Part shown: positions 1 through 10,008 of the stretch, piece by piece
How the letters are laid out: each line of letters opens with the position of its first letter
How positions within the stretch are numbered: position 1 is the first letter of the stretch
Source: Inonotus obliquus
Taxonomy: Eukaryota; Basidiomycota; Agaricomycetes; Hymenochaetales; Hymenochaetaceae
Reading direction: 5' to 3'
Length of the DNA: 64,000 nt
Assembly (NCBI GenBank): GCA_032164295.1
Contig: JAJHTX010000002.1
Span: forward strand, 3,658,001-3,722,000
The notes under the pieces: generated by a model
Told to the model about the DNA's origin: nothing
Databases searched by the model: none
Seen by the model: the letters and a program-made list of their open reading frames with translations, nothing else
Made by a program: the position numbers and the translations under genes

Positions 1-514
1 CCATGAGTAGGTGGATAGAACGTTACAACTGGAGCCGACATAAGTCGGAGCTAATGGATTTATGAGCAAGACAGGAATATAACGATGTATTGTTCTTCAG
101 CTCACCTTCCTGAATACATTCTCTGCGTCTGCGAAGTCAGCCGAAGCGAAGAAATGCTTGTCTCGTACTTCCTTCGATACGGTCTGCCATGCTTTCGAAA
201 CGGCATGGAACGACGGATCGAATTCCCTAAACTTCTACTTCAACAACCTGTACACCACACATTCCTATAGACTACAGAAAAACGTACTTGCACGGAGTAC
301 ACTTCATGTTCTTATTGAGCGCAGTAAGCTGAACAACAGCAGACCAATTCCGTTTCGACGAAGTCAATTCATCAAAGAGTTGTTCGTCAAGTTTGATTAC
401 ACCGTCTGGGGATGCACTAGCGAGAGCTGAGAACTTTCCTATAGGTGATTGAGAGTTGGTAGCTGCCAGACATAATGGGAAAGCAGCTAGTGCTAGTAAT
501 AGTGGTTTGAGCAT
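1..514 (-). CDS. OST3: Oligosaccharyltransferase subunit OST3/OST6, 5' part (runs off the window)
   Basis: This is the N-terminal part of the thioredoxin-like subunit of the ER oligosaccharyltransferase, which holds acceptor proteins by mixed disulfides during N-glycosylation. Exons read on the minus strand are 514-288, 226-106 and 50-<1, with introns of 61 and 55 bp. The start at 514 gives a hydrophobic signal peptide (MLKPLLLALAAFPLCLA). An upstream in-frame ATG at 550 would add 12 residues and weaken the signal. Family hallmarks follow: a KFSAL...GVIKLD strand, then the CxxC redox motif KCTPCK, then a segment resembling the thioredoxin fold around EFDPSFHAV and the conserved SAPVVTFYPPT. 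The transmembrane half lies beyond base 1. The gene is divergent from PIK1, with only 149 bp between the two start codons. The family call is firm; OST3 versus OST6 is not resolved. Confidence 0.85.
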
Positions 515-663
515 TGTGGAGGTTATGAGCTGAGTATGCTGCGCTTGCACGCGCTACGTGTCATACATACAGAACGCGTGATCGACGCGTCTTTCTCGTA
601 AACAAGTAAGTACATACTCTAGGTAGGGACGGAGACTCCTTCAGTTCCCTCACCACCATTCTC
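515..663. promoter_or_regulatory. Shared OST3/PIK1 divergent promoter region
   Basis: This 149-bp gap separates two start codons facing away from each other, so both promoters and 5' UTRs must lie here or overlap the neighbouring genes. It contains an ACGCGT hexamer near 576 and a pyrimidine-rich stretch just before the PIK1 start. No clear TATA box is seen. Confidence 0.45.
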
Positions 664-3600
664 ATGTCGTCGCATGCTCTGCTCCTTCGTCTATTTCTTT
701 CACCTTCATTCTTTTCGGTCAATGTCGCTCTCAAGTATCTTATGCAATATCATGATAATATCGGAATCACTTATTACTTGACACGAAGACTTCGCGAATT
801 CGATATTAAAGAGTTACAGGATGTGTGGGGATTCATTTGGTGAGTATTTGTTCCCATGCAGGTTTGAATAGAGCGATTAATGGGAGTATAGTCACCTCTT
901 GTTGACTAGACCATCAATGTCCAGAGCTCTGGAATCCTTCGTGGTAGAGACATGTGAGAGATCAACGCATATGGCTATGTTCGTACGTCTGGAATATTCA
1001 CAGTTTAGCTTCTGCTTTCTAAACTGAACGCGCGAATAGACGCTGTGGTTCATGCAGGCACACCTTAAGGACCTTGCGTCCCGAAGTAAAGATTCCAAAC
1101 CATTCGTGATATGCCATCGAATTCTGCATCGATGTCATGAAATCATCTTCGAGGATTCTCCAGGTTTAGTCACTGGGCCTTACTCCGGTATGAAAATCAG
1201 GTCACGGAAATTCTTACAACGATATCGCGTCAAGCCACACCTCCAACCGGCAATTATTGGAATGAGCTGCGTCCTTGCCGGAGCCCCTGGATTGCCTGTA
1301 ATGACGAACATCGTGGGTCAAGTTGCTCTAGAGCAGGGTCGAGTGGATGAGTCGAAGAACGATGTGAGAAGTTTTGAGCTTCGGACCGACGAAACTCCTT
1401 CTCCTTCTCCCGCTCTACAGGACAAGGAAGATCAAAGAGCCGGAGATGGAAATGAAGACGAGGAAGAGGAAAAGGAGGACGAGGAACAAGAAGCTGACGA
1501 AATACAAGATAGCCCTCCAGAGGGAGAAAGACTGAAGGATGACTTGAGGCTTAGAGCTGTAACGCAATCTCAAAGATTACGATTAGCTGCACGAACAACT
1601 CCTACGCTTTCTACGCTAAAGGATGCAGTCCGACATTCACTAGCCATCGACGACCCTTTCGGACAATTAGATGCATCCTCGACCAATGCTTTACCGTACC
1701 AATCTTCTCCTGCCGTATCGGCATCGAAGAAGTCACGTCAGTCGGGGAGTGCGGATTTCGTTGAGGCTCTCATCCGGGAATACGATTGGGAAGCACAAAG
1801 ACACCTCTTGCAGTCACATTACTGTCATTCACAGGTATGCTTTATTCAGGTATTTGTTTTTGTAAGAAGCTGAAATCAGGATAGATCCAGTTCGTTCAGT
1901 CTCTTGAGAACATTTCCAGTCGCCTACTAGTCGTGCCAAAGCTCGCAAGGGTGAGTGCGCTTCGAGCCGAACTGACTACAGTCAATCATAAGCTGCCAAC
2001 AGAGGTAAATCACATATCTCTCTACACCATAGGTTTCTTACTGATTCGATCAAGGTTTGCATGCCGATGTGGTGTTCTGGACATGAATCTCCTTACCAGG
2101 AGAAAGATCAGCCAAAGTCTCACCACAGGATCGTCCGAGTACCTCCTGGCGAAAGCGTGGTACTAAACTCGGCGGATCGAGCACCCTACTTGCTTGTGTT
2201 AGAAGTTCTTTACGACGACCTTGGTTTTGATCCGTCGAAGCGTAGCAATAAGGAACTTCTAAGAACGTTGCTTCGGAAAGAGTTGAAGACAAACAAAACA
2301 CCTCCAGAAGAAAACGGAGTTCCTAAATCATCCGACGCGCAGCCTGCTCCGCCCATAGCGCAATCGTCGAGTGCGGAGGAGGCCTTGAATCCGGGAGATG
2401 ACAGTGGGAATGCAGACTTGTCACGAAATTTCTCGCAATCTCTCCTCAGCGTAAATAGCGGAAGTAACGGTGAAGAAGAAGTCGATCTTGTAGAGCAAGT
2501 TTACGGCGAGGATTTATCTGTGCATCGAACACCGGATCTGTCAGAGTCCCTCGTGATGCCCATGCCGCCCAAGAACAAGGCTCTCGACATCGCCGCTTGG
2601 ACGCGGTCAACCTCCATCCCACCTTCGCCTGTTATGACCCCGAAAGTGTCCGGTACAGAGGGTTTCGGTAATAATACACCACGACAGCCAACACATGCGA
2701 CAGCTTCATCTCAAAGCTCAACAGCTTCCGGACGAATACCTGTCCTGTCCCTTGATGAGTACAGTGAGCGAATGAGAACGGCTGCTGTAATGTTAGCTCA
2801 GCTCAACGCGAGTTTGGTCAAGGAAACGTACATACCCGCACATCGCTCAGAACATCCGCCTTCTGCCACAGACTCCAACCTCGGTGGGGGCAGTTGGTTT
2901 CCCATGTCAAACTGGCTTTCTGGTGTTAGTTCATCGAACACGACCGGTCCACTCCATCCGTCATTATCAGGTACGGTAGCTGAATCAAAGAGTACACATA
3001 CTACAGGAGTGGCTACAACGCGAATGAAGCTTCAACCTTCCGAAGTTGCTGCTATCCGTGAAAGGATAATGCAAGAGATGTTAGCTTTGGAGGAAGAGCG
3101 CGTGGGTCGGATGCAAAACCAACCTGAATCTCAAACCGTGATTAAGCTGGAAGCTGGGCATAGCAGCTTAAAGACAGCTGAAGACGAGCAGATTATCCGA
3201 CGTGAACTCAATCGAGTTGACCCGTCGGCTGTCGTCTTCTCCGAGTCCTGGGCTGCAAAAAAGGTGTGGACCACACTTCTTCCTATCCTATGTACTGTGT
3301 TGAGCCGCACCTCAGAGTCGAATACGACAAGGATCGCCTTATGGTCACCTAGCTTCGTGGGACTGTCTTTCTGTCATTGTCAAGGTAGGAGCGGACCTTC
3401 GACAAGAACAGCTCGCTGTTCAGATAATTCGTGAATTTGAGCGGATATGGAGGGATGAGAATTGTCAATGCTGGGTTAGACCGTAAGTCCGATGTCTATT
3501 GGGGGAAGCATGCAAATGTTTCTCACCTGTGGCCGTAGGTTCCAAATCCTGATCACCGGTGGTTCGTCTGGATTAGTGGAGACCATAACGGACGCCGTAT

Positions 3601-4526
3601 CCGTCCACTCAATAAAGAAAGCTCTGTACGCACGCCGACTCACCGACGGCCGATTAGGAAGTGTCTCCCTACTCGATCATTTTGTGAACGTTAGTCTCCT
3701 CCATTAGTGCTCTAATCAACTGACCTAATAATTCGCCCAGTCGTATGGTGACCCATCATCAGCCAAGTTTGCGCGAGCTCAGCGGAACTTTGTGCGATCG
3801 TTAGCAGGTAGGTCATTCAGTTTCTCGCCTCCTCGTTCAGCCATTCATTCCATCTTCATCAATCAACTAGGCTACTCAATCATAACGTATCTTCTCCAAA
3901 TCAAAGACCGTCACAACGGCAATATCCTCCTCGACCGAGATGGGCACCTCATCCACATCGACTTTGGTTTCATGCTTTCCAATTCCCCAGGAAACATCGG
4001 CTTCGAAGCTGCGCCGTTTAAGCTGACGTTCGATTATGTGGAGGTTATGGGCGGAGTGGATAGTCCCGCGTTTAGGGAGTTTGTAAGGTTGTTTCATGAA
4101 GGGTTTGAAGCTGCGAGGAAATATTGTGATAGGATTATTAGTGTGTACTTTTCATCTATCTGCGCTTCGTCACAGCTAAATTGAGCGTTCTCGAAGCCAT
4201 TGTCGAACTTATGCAGAAAGGTGGGCGCTTTAGTTCCATGTACCGGATAAATGGCTGACGTTGCCTCACTTTCTTCCTAGACTCGACTCTGCCATGTTTC
4301 GCCGCCCTGGGTGAACAAACAGCACATCACCTTCGAGAACGCTTCCAACCAAAATCCAACCAACAATCTGCGACGGAGTTGGCTGAACGGTTGATCATGT
4401 CGTCTCTAGGATCGAACTGGACACGATTATATGATTCGGTACACGATCAATCAAGAATTTTCCGGCGGAGTTATGCTAATGATGTTTCTTTTCCAGTTTC
4501 AATATTACTCGCAATCAATTCTATGA
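664..4526 (+). CDS. PIK1: Phosphatidylinositol 4-kinase, PIK1/PI4K-beta type
   Basis: It phosphorylates phosphatidylinositol at D4, mainly at the Golgi, and is essential for secretion in yeast. Twelve exons: 664-839, 892-982, 1040-1834, 1885-2004, 2055-3263, 3316-3482, 3539-3689, 3741-3807, 3871-4140, 4176-4220, 4281-4438 and 4497-4526, giving 1092 residues (yeast Pik1 is of similar size). The N-terminus carries the lipid kinase unique region ([25 protein letters not shown]). The middle holds an acidic, disordered stretch and the motif [19 protein letters not shown]. The catalytic loop [11 protein letters not shown] is near residue 937 and the HIDFGFML activation motif near 954. The C-terminus ends in [10 protein letters not shown], as in PI4K-beta rather than STT4. 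The splice 4141-4175 would be only 35 nt, the shortest in the window. All phases close. Confidence 0.93.
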
Positions 4527-4846
4527 AAACATATGTTACTGTTTTTTTGCCGTCGCTATCCAGACGGCCGCCATATCAAGCCAATTCCATTGGCCATCGG
4601 CTTATTTCAATCCGAAGAAGCATTAACCAATGTAATCCACATGACGAGGAAGTAGACCAGGTCCGCATTCACCATCCCGGATCCACTACGATAATTATAT
4701 TTTGGAATAAATATACGAAGACAGCGAATTGGACATATGAGTGGCATGAGGATGTATGGTGAAGGGGGGTGGTTCGTCCGAGAGAGTCAGAGGTGGAGCA
4801 CAATGTATTGTACCTGCATTATACAAGGAAACACAGGGGTAGAAAA
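4527..4846. other. Convergent 3' flanks of PIK1 and the mannosyltransferase
   Basis: The 320 bp between two stop codons that face each other hold the 3' UTRs and polyadenylation signals of both genes. An AATAAATA stretch at about 4706 could serve PIK1. No gene is seen. Confidence 0.5.
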
Positions 4847-6395
4847 TCAAGTCTTGAAAAGCGCGTCGTAGCGTTTCAGACATGAATACCACTCATAATC
4901 TGTTACACATCAATCAACAAGCTCACTTACAACACATAACCATGAAAAAAGCTCACCGAAATTTTCCTTCTCCGAACACCAACATTTTCCCTTCTTATGT
5001 GCTTCTCCCTGTGGACAGTGTTGGAATGGTTCGTGTCTATATCCAATATCACTAAAGAAGTGGATTTGGTCTTTGCGAGCGAAAAGAGCCGCGCCGATAG
5101 AATGAACGGGCGCGTCTCCCCAGCGTTCGTAGTAAAACCCGCCTTTGGAGTCCAGGTAGTCGAAGAATTTACTGTAAGCCTCTCCTCGCCAGAAATCGAG
5201 ATCGCCAATTTCGAAGTTACTCCAGACTGCATCAAGCGAATTCGATAAATTAGTATTAGTTAAACACAGAAACCAAATTCTAGGAAAGAGATAGGAGAAA
5301 AGACGACGTACAATGACACCTATTATACGTCTCACCGCCATCATCACTCAAGAAACTCAACGCGTTATCCTCCGGTGTTGTCACTTCCGGGTTTTCTCTC
5401 AAGAAGTTCTTTACTTCTTGCCAGAGAGTCGGAATGGTTGCTGCATATTCGTATAGGGAGACTGTGAATCCGTAGACTTTCTTTTGGTCTTCCATGACGA
5501 GGAAAGGATCGTAATGGAGATCACAGAAGAATTGGACGCTCGGTCTAGAAGGTGCGGAGACGCGCAGGCCAGTTAATTCGGTTGCTGATGGAGATAAGGT
5601 GAGTGGAGATCACTTACTCTACTCGCCAATAATATCGGTAATTCTGGAGCAATTCATGACGGTAGAAGAATCCGGAGTTGAATCGACACATGTTTCGGTA
5701 GCTGAACACAAAGCAGGAATCGCATCACTTTACATCCTGATGTGAAGGATGAGCAACGTACGGGAGGCTTCCACCGTAAATCACTTTGTCCTTGATCATC
5801 TTTTCACGGGCGGCTTTGGCACGTTCCTCATCAATCCAGTCGGGCTGATACCAGTGATCTTTGGGAATCAAGCCGTACTGGACCTCGGAGTCCGTGAGCT
5901 CGCTCGTACGTCTACGCGAAGACACGTAAGTACCTCACTTCCACCAAATCAAATCCAGCAAAATATGAAGCACGCACTTCTTGAATTCATCATTGAATGG
6001 TTCCTCGTTCAAGAACACCCAAGGATAGTTGAACTCCTTGTTAAACCTATCTTCCATCTGCTTCATGCTCGTGACTACACCCTGGATGTCGCTATTGCGA
6101 GCAAGAACGACAAAGGTAGCGTTCGCTTTCCTAGTGAGAGGGTTCGTGGGTTTTGCTGGGTGATAGTATTCGTCGGGGAGAGGCGTTTTATACGGCGGTT
6201 GGCCGTTGTTTCCGAGGTGAAGTTGCTCTCGTATGTTTGAAATGGATGTCGCGTTTCCATATCCTTCGTGTGTGAAGGACAGTATATAGTGCAAGCTAAT
6301 CTGTATGATACTTTGAGCAGATGATAGACCATAGAAGGCGCCTAACGTACGATTATGACCAGCACGAGCAAAACATAGCGCATTGGTGTCATCAT
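4847..6395 (-). CDS. GT15 alpha-1,2-mannosyltransferase (KRE2/MNT1/KTR family)
   Basis: This is a Golgi type II membrane glycosyltransferase that adds alpha-1,2-mannose from GDP-mannose to N- and O-glycans. Seven exons on the minus strand: 6395-6351, 6300-5978, 5911-5762, 5701-5618, 5544-5312, 5226-4957 and 4899-4847, giving 385 residues, close to the family's usual 390-440. The first 25 residues form a signal anchor ([16 protein letters not shown] spans the first splice). Family motifs are present: [37 protein letters not shown], the metal/substrate segment [28 protein letters not shown] with the catalytic glutamate, and the closing [11 protein letters not shown]. The stop follows [13 protein letters not shown]. 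The ATG at 6395 is one of two adjacent Met codons; a start at the later in-frame ATG (6383) is also possible. Which KTR paralogue it represents is not decided. Confidence 0.9.
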
Positions 6396-6721
6396 CTTGG
6401 CGCCCAGAGACGACCCGCCGTCAGGACGGGGTGTGAGTAGGGAGTGAGGTGGAAGCAAGATGTGTTCACACCGCTGGCAACAAATGAGATGAGAAATAAA
6501 TGTTATAAATTATGTGTGTGACTGCGGAACCTGTGCTGATCTGATGCTTATTCTTGTGACGTCCTTCTTGTCCAAATTTAGTAATCTAGGTCTACCCGGG
6601 TGTGACGTGTTTCGACGAATTTTATTTTTTCTTGAGCGCGTACTTTTCGAGTTGTGTTACTCTTTACTGGATCACCGCCACGGCCGCCAGCGCGTCTCAA
6701 GAAAAAATCGGTCAGCTATCC
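6396..6721. promoter_or_regulatory. Divergent promoter region of the mannosyltransferase and TOM40
   Basis: This is 326 bp between opposed start codons. An AT-rich patch (ATAAATGTTATAAATTATG) lies near 6495-6514 and a T-run near 6620. It must hold both promoters; individual factor sites cannot be assigned. Confidence 0.45.
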
Positions 6722-8035
6722 ATGGACGAGCTCAAGCCGTCATCACCCGCGCCGGGGGCAGCACCAGTAGCGCGATTGTCCCAATCAGTACTGGCCCCTC
6801 TCGTCAATGCCTTCGACCGCTTTTCTGCGTGGAAATCAAGTCGTGGGTTAGCATATCCGGGCAACGTTGAGAACTTGCAAAAAGAAGTCAAATGTACGTC
6901 GCCGTGCTTGTGCTAGACGCGTCTGGTTTTCGCGTGTGTTGACCTGACGTGTCTGTTAGCAACGCACTTGACCAACTTTTTCTTCGATGGCGCGCGAGCG
7001 GACCTCACGAAAGCGCTCTCCGTAAACCCGGCCTTCCAGGTCACTCACTCGTTTTCACTCGCTTCTCAGACAGCCTTACCTTCGTACAACTTTGGAGCCA
7101 TCTTCGCAAACTCAAAAGTATGCCGCCCTATACCCCTTACCTTCTTGTACTCAACTCAAGTGTGTCCAGGTATTCCTGCAAGGGGGAGTTGATCATGAGG
7201 GTGTCTTAAATGGGCGGTTTAACTACGGATGGGACGCAAAAAACGTCACAAAAATGCAGTTGCAGGTACTAAAGCATTGTTTTTTTTCTCTTTGTCTTCA
7301 CTGACGAATGAAATTACTAGATGTCGCAAGGTTTTGGCGGGAACATGCTCCAGGTAGAACATGATTTCCAAGGGCAGGACTACTCCCTCAACTTAAAGGC
7401 GATAAACACGTCTCCAATAGACCCTTCGGGTTTCTTCGTTGCGAGCTATCTCCAGTCCATCACAAAGAACCTTGCCTTCGGAACAGAGATGCTTTTGCCT
7501 CGAGGTCCCACTGAGCAATCCCTGGCACCGTCACTAGTCACAAAATATACCAGTACAGATCAGAACTGGATTGCAACCGCGCAGGTACAACCATCGGGCA
7601 TGTTACAAGCGACATACTGGCAAAAGTTAAACGAAAAGGTGGAGGCTGCCGCGGACTTATCGGTTATGACTGCTGGGGGTAAACGTGACGCTGTTGCGAC
7701 ATTGGGCGCGAAGTATGACCTTCGCATGTCGACGTTCCGCGCGCAGCTGGACTCGACGGGGAAAGTTTCGGCGTTACTTGAGCAGCGCTTCGCGCCTACT
7801 TTCGCGTTCATGGTATCAGGAGAAATTGATCACTTCAAGGTTTGTCTGTTTCCTTTGGTACCTTACTTGCATGCTCGAAACTGAGACTTTTCGTTTTTTT
7901 TCCGTCCAGAATGCGGCGAGGATTGGCGTTGGTGTGATGATCGAGAGCTCAAGCTTGACGCCAGAAGAGATGGGCATGGTACCGCCATCACCTTACCCCC
8001 CTCCCCCTCCTGCTCCCGGATCCTTCCCGCAATAA
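6722..8035 (+). CDS. TOM40: Mitochondrial outer-membrane import channel TOM40
   Basis: It forms the beta-barrel pore through which almost all nuclear-encoded precursors enter mitochondria. Five exons: 6722-6893, 6960-7117, 7170-7265, 7321-7839 and 7910-8035, giving 356 residues. The ATG at 6722 has a good context (ATCCATGG). The Tom40 signature runs from NPAFQVTHSFSL through YNFGAIF, the GRFNYGW strand, then MSQGFGGNMLQVEHDFQG and DYSLNLKAINTSPIDPSG, typical of the porin-3 family. A beta-signal-like end (RIGVGVMIE) is followed by an unusual proline-rich tail (PPSPYPPPPPAPGSFPQ). A GT...AG stretch at about 7039-7068 could be mistaken for an intron but encodes conserved barrel sequence, so it is kept as exon. 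The gene lies divergent to the mannosyltransferase. Confidence 0.95.
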
Positions 8036-8326
8036 ACCCTGCATCCTCCCTTTTCGTTCTTGAGTACTAGCAAACAGTAGAGCATATTACATTACAATCT
8101 GGCTACACATTGATTCTCATTTCCTTTGCTTTTTTTCTGTGACTGCTGTGCTTTTTTCTCGTCTCTCCTGACTGTCTGACTCCGCGAAATTTGGACAACA
8201 CAAAGAATCCCAAATCCCAATTCATTGAACTTTACGGTTATGTTTGGGGCACGTGCGGTTAACGCCAATGCATAGTGATTGGCCTGTGAGAAGTGCTACA
8301 ATCAATTGAGCTCTTTATATCCTTCC

Positions 8327-9403
8327 ATGATGAGTGAAGTACTACTCGAGGTACGAAATCTGAGTTGCTCTTTTGACGGACAAACTACACAATTACACGA
8401 TGTGGATTTCAACGTCCGTCAAGGAGACATCCTAATTTTGCAGGGGAAGAGCGGGAGTGGGTAGGACACTTCTTATATGTTGGGTGCTCTATCTTACGGA
8501 GAATACTCGCGTTTCCTTTCGTGTGCTATCCCTATAGGAAATCGACACTACTGAAGTGCCTTGCGCACCTTAATCTGTATGAAGGGGAGGTGGTCTTTCG
8601 TGGAAGGTGAGCTGCTAGAATTTCAGGAGAGCATATTCTAATTAACTTCCCGTTCTCGTAGAACACCCAAGGAGCAAGGCAAGTTAACGATCCATCGGCA
8701 TGACTGGCATGTTACCTGCATATACTCAGCGATACTGATCCACTTTCCTCAGGCGTACCAATTTATCGTACACACGTCCTATACGTCCCTCAACGCCCTT
8801 CCCTCCTTCCAGGTTCACCCCAAGATTTCATCAACCAACTAAACGCATTCAACTCTCACAAGACCCGTGAGCGCGAGGATCAGCATCGTCAACGTCCACA
8901 TCACTGCCATCACCTGAACGGTCTCGCACGACCAAATATTGATATAACCAGCTCCGATACAAATAACAATGCTAAACGCAGTGATCTAGCCGAACGCGCA
9001 ATAGATATAGCCTCATTATGGGCTGTAGGAGAAGAAATGTGGAATAGACCATGGGCAACACTAAGCGGAGGCGAAGCACAGCGTATATCCCTCGCAATAG
9101 CACTCGGACTCGACTCCGCAGATATCCTCCTTCTCGACGGTGAGACGAAAACAAATTACCGCCCGAATCTTGGTTACCAGGGCTAATCGCTATTTTGTAG
9201 AACCCACTTCAGCACTGGATGCGGAAGCTAGTTGTCGCGTAGAGAAACACCTTCAGAAACTTGTATCAACTCCTGAAGCTCGTCCCAAGGCTCTCGTCTG
9301 GATCACACATTCCGCGGAACAAGGCCAGCGTATCGGAACACGCTTTATCGAAGTATCAAATGGCACTTGTAAGGAATTACTAGTACCAGATGCTACCGTA
9401 TAG
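8327..9403 (+). CDS. Stand-alone ABC ATPase, FetA/YbbL or STAR1-like
   Basis: This is a 269-residue single nucleotide-binding domain without membrane spans. Exons: 8327-8460, 8538-8606, 8662-8678 (17 nt), 8753-9139 and 9201-9403. All ABC motifs are intact: Walker A GKSGSGKST (40-48, split by the first intron), Q-loop YVPQRPSLLPG, signature LSGGEAQRI (177-185), Walker B DILLLDEPTSALD with Glu203, and switch His239 in WITHS. Size and motif context resemble bacterial FetA/YbbL and plant STAR1, which pair with a separate UPF0014 (FetB/ALS3) permease; no such permease is in this window. The intron 8679-8752 has a GC donor (AAG|GCAAGT). A spacer of about 40 polar residues between Q-loop and signature is rich in His, Arg and Asn. 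Substrate is unknown. An antiporter or metal-export role is inference from the family only. Confidence 0.82.
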
Positions 9404-9544
9404 AAAACCAATAGTCACCTCTGCCGTTTTTGAAAGAAGTGGTAGGAAAACATAGAAATCTTATCTGTATTGGTTGGGGTTATATTATCCCGTTTCAAAA
9501 CTTCTTTACTAGTTGAGTAGGGCTATAGGGAATTATTTGATTGC

Positions 9545-9641
9545 GGTCCCTTAGCACAGTTGGTAGTGCTTTGTACTTATGAGGATATCTTAACCTTCAG
9601 TATGAATGCAAGGGTCCCGAGTTCGAGTCTCGGAGGGACCA
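9545..9641 (+). tRNA. Intron-containing tRNA, probably tRNA-Ile(UAU)
   Basis: The cloverleaf folds cleanly: acceptor stem GGTCCCT/AGGGACC with discriminator A9641, D-stem GCAC/GTGC around an AGTTGGTA loop, T-arm CCGAG-TTCGAGT-CTCGG, and a five-base variable loop. The anticodon stem TTGTA (9571-9575) pairs with TGCAA (9607-9611). The most natural loop reads C-T-TAT-G, giving anticodon UAU (9578-9580), with a 24-nt intron at about 9582-9605 in the usual position one base after the anticodon. Introns in tRNA-Ile(UAU) are known in yeast. The base at position 37 would be G, not the A expected next to a U36, so the anticodon assignment is less secure than the tRNA call. Internal A and B boxes are present and a T-run at 9642 serves as the Pol III terminator. 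Confidence 0.82.
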
Positions 9642-10008
9642 TTTTTGTTTCATCGTTCGCGTAATGAGCTTTGAAGAACATTTCGCGTTCGCGATTCCGC
9701 CACAAAAAAAACTACTTCAGGGCAAAAATGGGTGGAAGGAAACATGTACAATTAGCAATTCGGACATGCCAGACGACCAAAACGAGAAAGCATTTACAAA
9801 CAGGCAGGCGAAAGGCGAAGTGGAAGGCTGCGACGAAATACAACCAAGGATACAACATCTGTGTTTATCCCCAGCTCAGAAACTCAGAAATTATGATTTG
9901 AACGAACGAAAAGTTCTATCTATTTGATTAGTCCCGAAACGCGAGATGCACAAAAAACGAAGGAAGAAGGTAGTAAGTCATCGACATAAAAGTCGAAAAA
10001 TGATTCGA
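9642..10008. other. Spacer between the tRNA and the CCCH gene
   Basis: After the Pol III T-run (ATTTTTG from 9641) there are 360 bp of A-rich sequence with no ORF of recognisable family. It should include the 3' UTR of the minus-strand gene ending at 10009. Confidence 0.5.

Noticed and set aside
7039..7068. GT...AG interval in TOM40 that could be an intron
   Set aside because: Only 30 nt long and it encodes VTHSFSLASQ, which matches the conserved second barrel strand of Tom40.
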